A stretch of 64,000 bases of DNA. Source: Streptomyces venezuelae. GTDB taxonomy: Bacteria; Actinomycetota; Actinomycetes; Streptomycetales; Streptomycetaceae. Positions 61,359-64,000 of this stretch are shown one piece after another. Positions within the stretch are counted from its first letter, which is position 1; each line of letters starts with the position of its first letter. Location of the stretch: assembly GCF_008642335.1 (NCBI RefSeq), contig NZ_CP029191.1, positions 2,356,001 through 2,420,000 on the forward strand, given 5' to 3'. The translations under genes and the position numbers were made by a program. The notes beneath the pieces were generated by a model, which was not told where the DNA came from, searched no databases, and saw nothing but the letters and a program-made list of their open reading frames with translations.

Positions 61359-61787
61359 TCAGGCGGCCGAGACCTCGACCTTGATGTTGCCGCGCGTGGC
61401 GTTCGAGTACGGGCACACCTGGTGTGCCTTCTCGACCAGCGACTGCGCGGTGGCCGCGTCCACGTTCGGGATGGAGGCGGTGATGGCGACCTCCAGGCCG
61501 AAGCCGCCGGCCTCGTTCTGGCCGATGCCGACCTTGGCGGTCACGGTCGAGCCGGAGATGTCGGCGTTCTCCTTGCGGGCGACGACGCCGAGGGCGCCCT
61601 GGAAGCAGGCGCTGTAGCCGGCGGCGAAGAGCTGCTCCGGGTTGGTGCCGGCGCCGCTGCCGCCCATCTCCTTCGGCGGGTTCACGACGACGTCGAGCTT
61701 GCCGTCGTCGCTGGCGACACGGCCGTCGCGGCCGTTCTCCGCGGTGGCCACGGCGGTGTACTTGACGTCGATCTTCTGGATGGACAT
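61359..61787 (-). CDS. ohr: Organic hydroperoxide resistance protein Ohr
   Basis: The 142-residue thiol peroxidase of the Ohr/OsmC family has the redox pair Cys61 (FAAGYSACFQGAL) and Cys125 (HQVCPYSNATRGN), with the catalytic Arg expected at residue 20 or 23. It reduces organic hydroperoxides using lipoylated proteins. The spacing of the cysteines and the S-A-C-F motif fit Ohr rather than OsmC. The ATG follows GAGGAAAG. The usual partner OhrR, a MarR protein, is not immediately adjacent, but a MarR gene lies 1.2 kb away. Confidence 0.94.
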   Translation of the reverse strand: MSIQKIDVKYTAVATAENGRDGRVASDDGKLDVVVNPPKEMGGSGAGTNPEQLFAAGYSACFQGALGVVARKENADISGSTVTAKVGIGQNEAGGFGLEVAITASIPNVDAATAQSLVEKAHQVCPYSNATRGNIKVEVSAA

Positions 61788-61868
61788 AACTGCTCTTTCC
61801 TCCTGAGATGTGACGTGGTGCGCGCCCACAACCACGATTTGCGGAATCAGGTTATCGGATGCCGGAAA

Positions 61869-62903
61869 TCACGCGAGCGAGACGATCATCTTTCCGGTGT
61901 TCTCGCCGCGCAGCATGCCGAGGAAGGCCTCCACGCCGTTCTCCACGCCCTCGACGACCGTCTCGCGGTACTTGAGCTCGCCGGAGCGGATCCAGCCGCC
62001 GACCTCGCGCACGAACTCGGGCTGCAGCGCCGCGTGGTCCTGCACGAGCATGCCCTGCAGGCGCAGCCGCTTGCCGATGACCAGGGCGAGGTTGCGCGGG
62101 GCGGGCGTCGGCTCGGTGTCGTTGTAGCCCGCGATCATGCCGCAGATGGTGACGCGGCCGTGCACGTTGAGGCGGCTGATCGCGGCCTCCAGGTGCTCGC
62201 CGCCCACGTTGTCGAAGTAGACGTCGATGCCGTCGGGGGCCGCCTCCTTGAGCTGCTCGGCGACGGACTTGTCGTCCTTGTAGTTGAAGGCCGCGTCGAA
62301 GCCGTACTCCTCGACGAGGAGCTTCACCTTGTCGTCCGAGCCGGCCGAGCCGACCACGCGCGAGGCGCCCTTCAGCTTGGCGATCTGGCCGACCTGGCCG
62401 CCGACCGCACCGGCCGCGCCGGAGACGAAGACGGCGTCGCCCTCCTTGAAGGAGGCCACTTCGAGCAGCCCGGCGTACGCGGTCAGGCCCGTCATGCCGA
62501 GCACGCCGAGGTAGGCGGAGAGCGGCGCGGCCTCCGGGTCGACCTTGGTGGCGTGCTGGGCGGGCACGGAGGCGTACTCGCGCCAGCCCGCGAAGTGCAG
62601 GACGTGGTCGCCCACGGCGAAACCCTCGGCGTTCGACGCGACGACCTCGCCGACCGCGCCGCCCTCCATGGGGCGGTCGAGCTGGAACGGCGGCACGTAC
62701 GACTTCACGTCGTTCATCCGGCCCCGCATGTACGGGTCGACGGAGAAGTACAGGTTGCGCACGAGGACGCGGCCCTCGGCCGGGGCCTCCACGGGAACCT
62801 CGCGCAGCGCGAAGTCCTCCGGGACCGGCCAGCCGGACGGGCGCCGCACGAGGTGCCACTCGCGGCTGACGGAGGGAAGCTGCTGCTCGGGGGTGACGGT
62901 CAT
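61869..62903 (-). CDS. NADP-dependent medium-chain oxidoreductase (CurA-like)
   Basis: The 344-residue enzyme belongs to the zinc-free MDR family of prostaglandin/alkenal reductases (REWHLVRRPSGWPVPEDFALREV, YFSVDPYMRGRMND, VFVSGAAGAVGGQVGQIAKLKG with the nucleotide loop, VDVYFDNVGGEHLEAAISRL). These reduce alpha,beta-unsaturated ketones and aldehydes. It is divergent from a MarR gene and shares an operator region with it. The ATG at 62903 is standard for the family. Confidence 0.93.
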   Translation of the reverse strand: MTVTPEQQLPSVSREWHLVRRPSGWPVPEDFALREVPVEAPAEGRVLVRNLYFSVDPYMRGRMNDVKSYVPPFQLDRPMEGGAVGEVVASNAEGFAVGDHVLHFAGWREYASVPAQHATKVDPEAAPLSAYLGVLGMTGLTAYAGLLEVASFKEGDAVFVSGAAGAVGGQVGQIAKLKGASRVVGSAGSDDKVKLLVEEYGFDAAFNYKDDKSVAEQLKEAAPDGIDVYFDNVGGEHLEAAISRLNVHGRVTICGMIAGYNDTEPTPAPRNLALVIGKRLRLQGMLVQDHAALQPEFVREVGGWIRSGELKYRETVVEGVENGVEAFLGMLRGENTGKMIVSLA

Positions 62904-62942
62904 GGGGGCGTCCTCCTACTGCGGATCAGCGTCAAGAAAAAT

Positions 62943-62992
62943 ACTTGAGGTTGTAAAACAACCATGCTCCTGAATATTTCATGATGTCAAGT
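62943..62992. promoter_or_regulatory. MarR-type operator region
   Basis: GGTTGTAAAACAACC (62949-62963) is a perfect 6-bp palindrome with a three-base centre. It lies inside a wider inverted repeat ACTTGA ... TCAAGT (62943-62948 and 62987-62992). The stretch is AT-rich and covers both divergent promoters. Confidence 0.7.
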
Positions 62993-63012
62993 AAGTGGGT
63001 AACCTGGTGAGC

Positions 63013-63480
63013 ATGGACACCAGTGGCTCCGGCGACCGCGTACCTCGCGACCGCTCTCCCCACACCGATCCGCTGACACTCGAAGTCGTCGAGCTCATCG
63101 GCACGGTCGTGGCGCGGTACCACGGGGAGTACGAGGAAGCGGCCGCCGGGCACGCGCTGACCGGGGCCCAGGCACGCGTCCTCGGGCTGCTCTCCCTCGA
63201 ACCTATGCCCATGCGCCGCATCGCGCAGAAGCTGAAGTGCGAGCCGTCGAACATCACGGGCATCGTCGACCGCCTGGCGGCGCGCGGGCTCGTCGAGCGG
63301 CGCCCCGACGCGGCCGACCGCCGCGTCAAGCTGGCGGCGCCCACGGCGGAGGGCGCGCGGGTCGCCCGGAGCCTGCGGGAGTCGCTGGACTTCGCGCGCG
63401 AGCCGCTTGCGGAGCTGTCACGCGAGGAGCGGCTCGTACTGCGGGGGCTGCTGCGGAGGATGGCGGGTCAGGAGATCTGA
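63013..63480 (+). CDS. MarR-family transcriptional regulator
   Basis: The 155-residue winged-helix protein has the MarR core (TGAQARVLGLLSLEPMPMRRIAQKLKCEPSNITGIVDRLAARGLVERRPDAADRRVKLAAPTAEG). The D-R-R-V wing is conserved. One Cys (KLKCEPS) lies in the DNA-binding helix region; the N-terminal Cys typical of OhrR is absent. It probably represses the divergent oxidoreductase. The ATG at 63013 follows TGGTGAGC; one six codons earlier is possible. Confidence 0.9.
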   Translation: MDTSGSGDRVPRDRSPHTDPLTLEVVELIGTVVARYHGEYEEAAAGHALTGAQARVLGLLSLEPMPMRRIAQKLKCEPSNITGIVDRLAARGLVERRPDAADRRVKLAAPTAEGARVARSLRESLDFAREPLAELSREERLVLRGLLRRMAGQEI

Positions 63481-63505
63481 CAGGAGATCCGACTTCGTCC
63501 GGTGG

Positions 63506-64000
63506 TTACGTGCACCACCACAGGAAGCGGTCGCACGTCTCCGTGGGCTCGGGCTCCGGCGGGCGCGTCGGCTTCGGGTCGTCCGCGGGCGGTGGGGACG
63601 TCGGGTCGGGTGTGTCCGGGGTGCCGCCCTGCGGCGGGGGCGCGGTGGAGGTGGGCGTGCCGGGGCCGTCGTCGCCCTCGCCGGAGTCGGGGCCCGGCGT
63701 CTGTCCGCCCTCGCCGGAGCCGTCGTCCGCGTCCCGCCCCTTTTTGCCCTTTCCGTCCTTCCCGTCCCGCCCTTCGGCGTCCTTGGACTCGTCCGCGCTC
63801 GGACGGGACGACGTGGCCGCCGCGTCCTCGGCCGTCGTGCCGCCGGGAACCCTCCCGTCCGCGCCCGGCGACGCCGAGGGGGACGGGTCCGCGGTGCCGC
63901 CGTCCGGCGCGGAGGCCGCCCGGTCGCCGGAGCCGCCCTCCGTGCCCAGCTCGGCGAGGCTCAGGCCGCCCGCCGCGAGCGCGAGGCCCGCGGTCGCGAA
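63506..64000 (-). CDS. Low-complexity secreted or anchored protein, C-terminal part (5' end outside window)
   Basis: An open frame of 165 codons enters from the right edge and ends with TAA at 63506-63508. It begins in a hydrophobic segment (TAGLALAAGGLSLAELG) and continues as an acidic Gly/Ser/Pro/Asp-rich linker with a lysine-rich patch (GRDGKDGKGKKGRD). It ends with a Pro/Glu stretch and the compact tail TCDRFLWWCT, whose two Cys and two Trp may form a small disulfide loop. I do not recognise the family. The N-terminus and any folded domain lie outside the window. Confidence 0.7.
   Translation of the reverse strand, partial: FATAGLALAAGGLSLAELGTEGGSGDRAASAPDGGTADPSPSASPGADGRVPGGTTAEDAAATSSRPSADESKDAEGRDGKDGKGKKGRDADDGSGEGGQTPGPDSGEGDDGPGTPTSTAPPPQGGTPDTPDPTSPPPADDPKPTRPPEPEPTETCDRFLWWCT

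Overview
The window is 64 kb of chromosomal DNA from a streptomycete or a very close relative. The evidence is the very high GC content, frequent GTG and TTG starts, GGAGG-type ribosome sites, long antisense shadow frames, and a gene order I recognise from the Streptomyces core chromosome (aceE, fasR, fabD, fabH, acpP, fabF). I see no phage, insertion sequence, CRISPR array, rRNA or replication origin. One tRNA gene, tRNA-Val(TAC), is present. The proteins cut by the window edges are a DHA2 transporter on the left and a low-complexity secreted or membrane-anchored protein on the right.

Layout. 1-15.3 kb holds mostly single-gene units: an efflux pump, a peptidoglycan-binding protein, a HAD phosphatase, a GDT1-type cation transporter behind a manganese riboswitch, a secreted HNH nuclease, a PhoD-type phosphatase, a large FAD/NAD-binding protein, DoxX, a SodC-like protein, DedA, a PRC-barrel stress protein, tRNA-Val, a DUF4097 lipoprotein and a coiled-coil protein. 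15.3-17.5 kb is the KDPG aldolase / KDG kinase operon, with copies of a Streptomyces dispersed repeat on both sides and a 27-bp tandem repeat downstream. 17.5-26.9 kb is a Ter stress-response locus. Its operon encodes a TIM-barrel C-C lyase, a four-domain PRTase-TRSP-PRTase-PELOTA fusion and a HAD phosphatase, and it lies beside a proline-tailed TerD, a TerA-like protein, a TerC-type membrane protein and two TerD paralogues. 27.0-31.2 kb holds peroxiredoxin, DUF3052 and pyruvate dehydrogenase E1 (aceE). 31.3-40.2 kb is a run of accessory genes (efflux pump with TetR, hydrolases, a MerR/aldo-keto reductase pair, pirin). 40.2-45.2 kb is the fatty-acid synthase initiation and elongation operon with its activator fasR. 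45.2-63.5 kb is again mixed: DUF3145, a GDSL lipoprotein, GH3 glucosidase with TetR, RidA, a 3-hydroxyisobutyrate-dehydrogenase-like enzyme with LysR, an APH-fold kinase, a LysE exporter, a TetR/small membrane protein pair, a secreted pyroglutamyl-peptidase-like protein whose nucleophile is Ser, an EI24 membrane protein, an M14 carboxypeptidase, a beta-lactamase-fold esterase, Ohr, and an NADP oxidoreductase with a divergent MarR.

How the genes work together. aceE makes acetyl-CoA, and the fab operon downstream consumes acetyl- and malonyl-CoA, so the core of the window is a central-carbon to fatty-acid axis. The Ter locus is the most unusual part. The predicted enzymes form the skeleton of a proposed pathway for a nucleoside-like metabolite that accompanies TerD/TerC membrane and metal-sensing proteins, but its ATP-grasp ligase is not in this window. 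Several regulator/target pairs show clear operators: MerR with a 19-bp spacer promoter, two TetR sites and a MarR site. At least seven strong intrinsic terminators punctuate the map.
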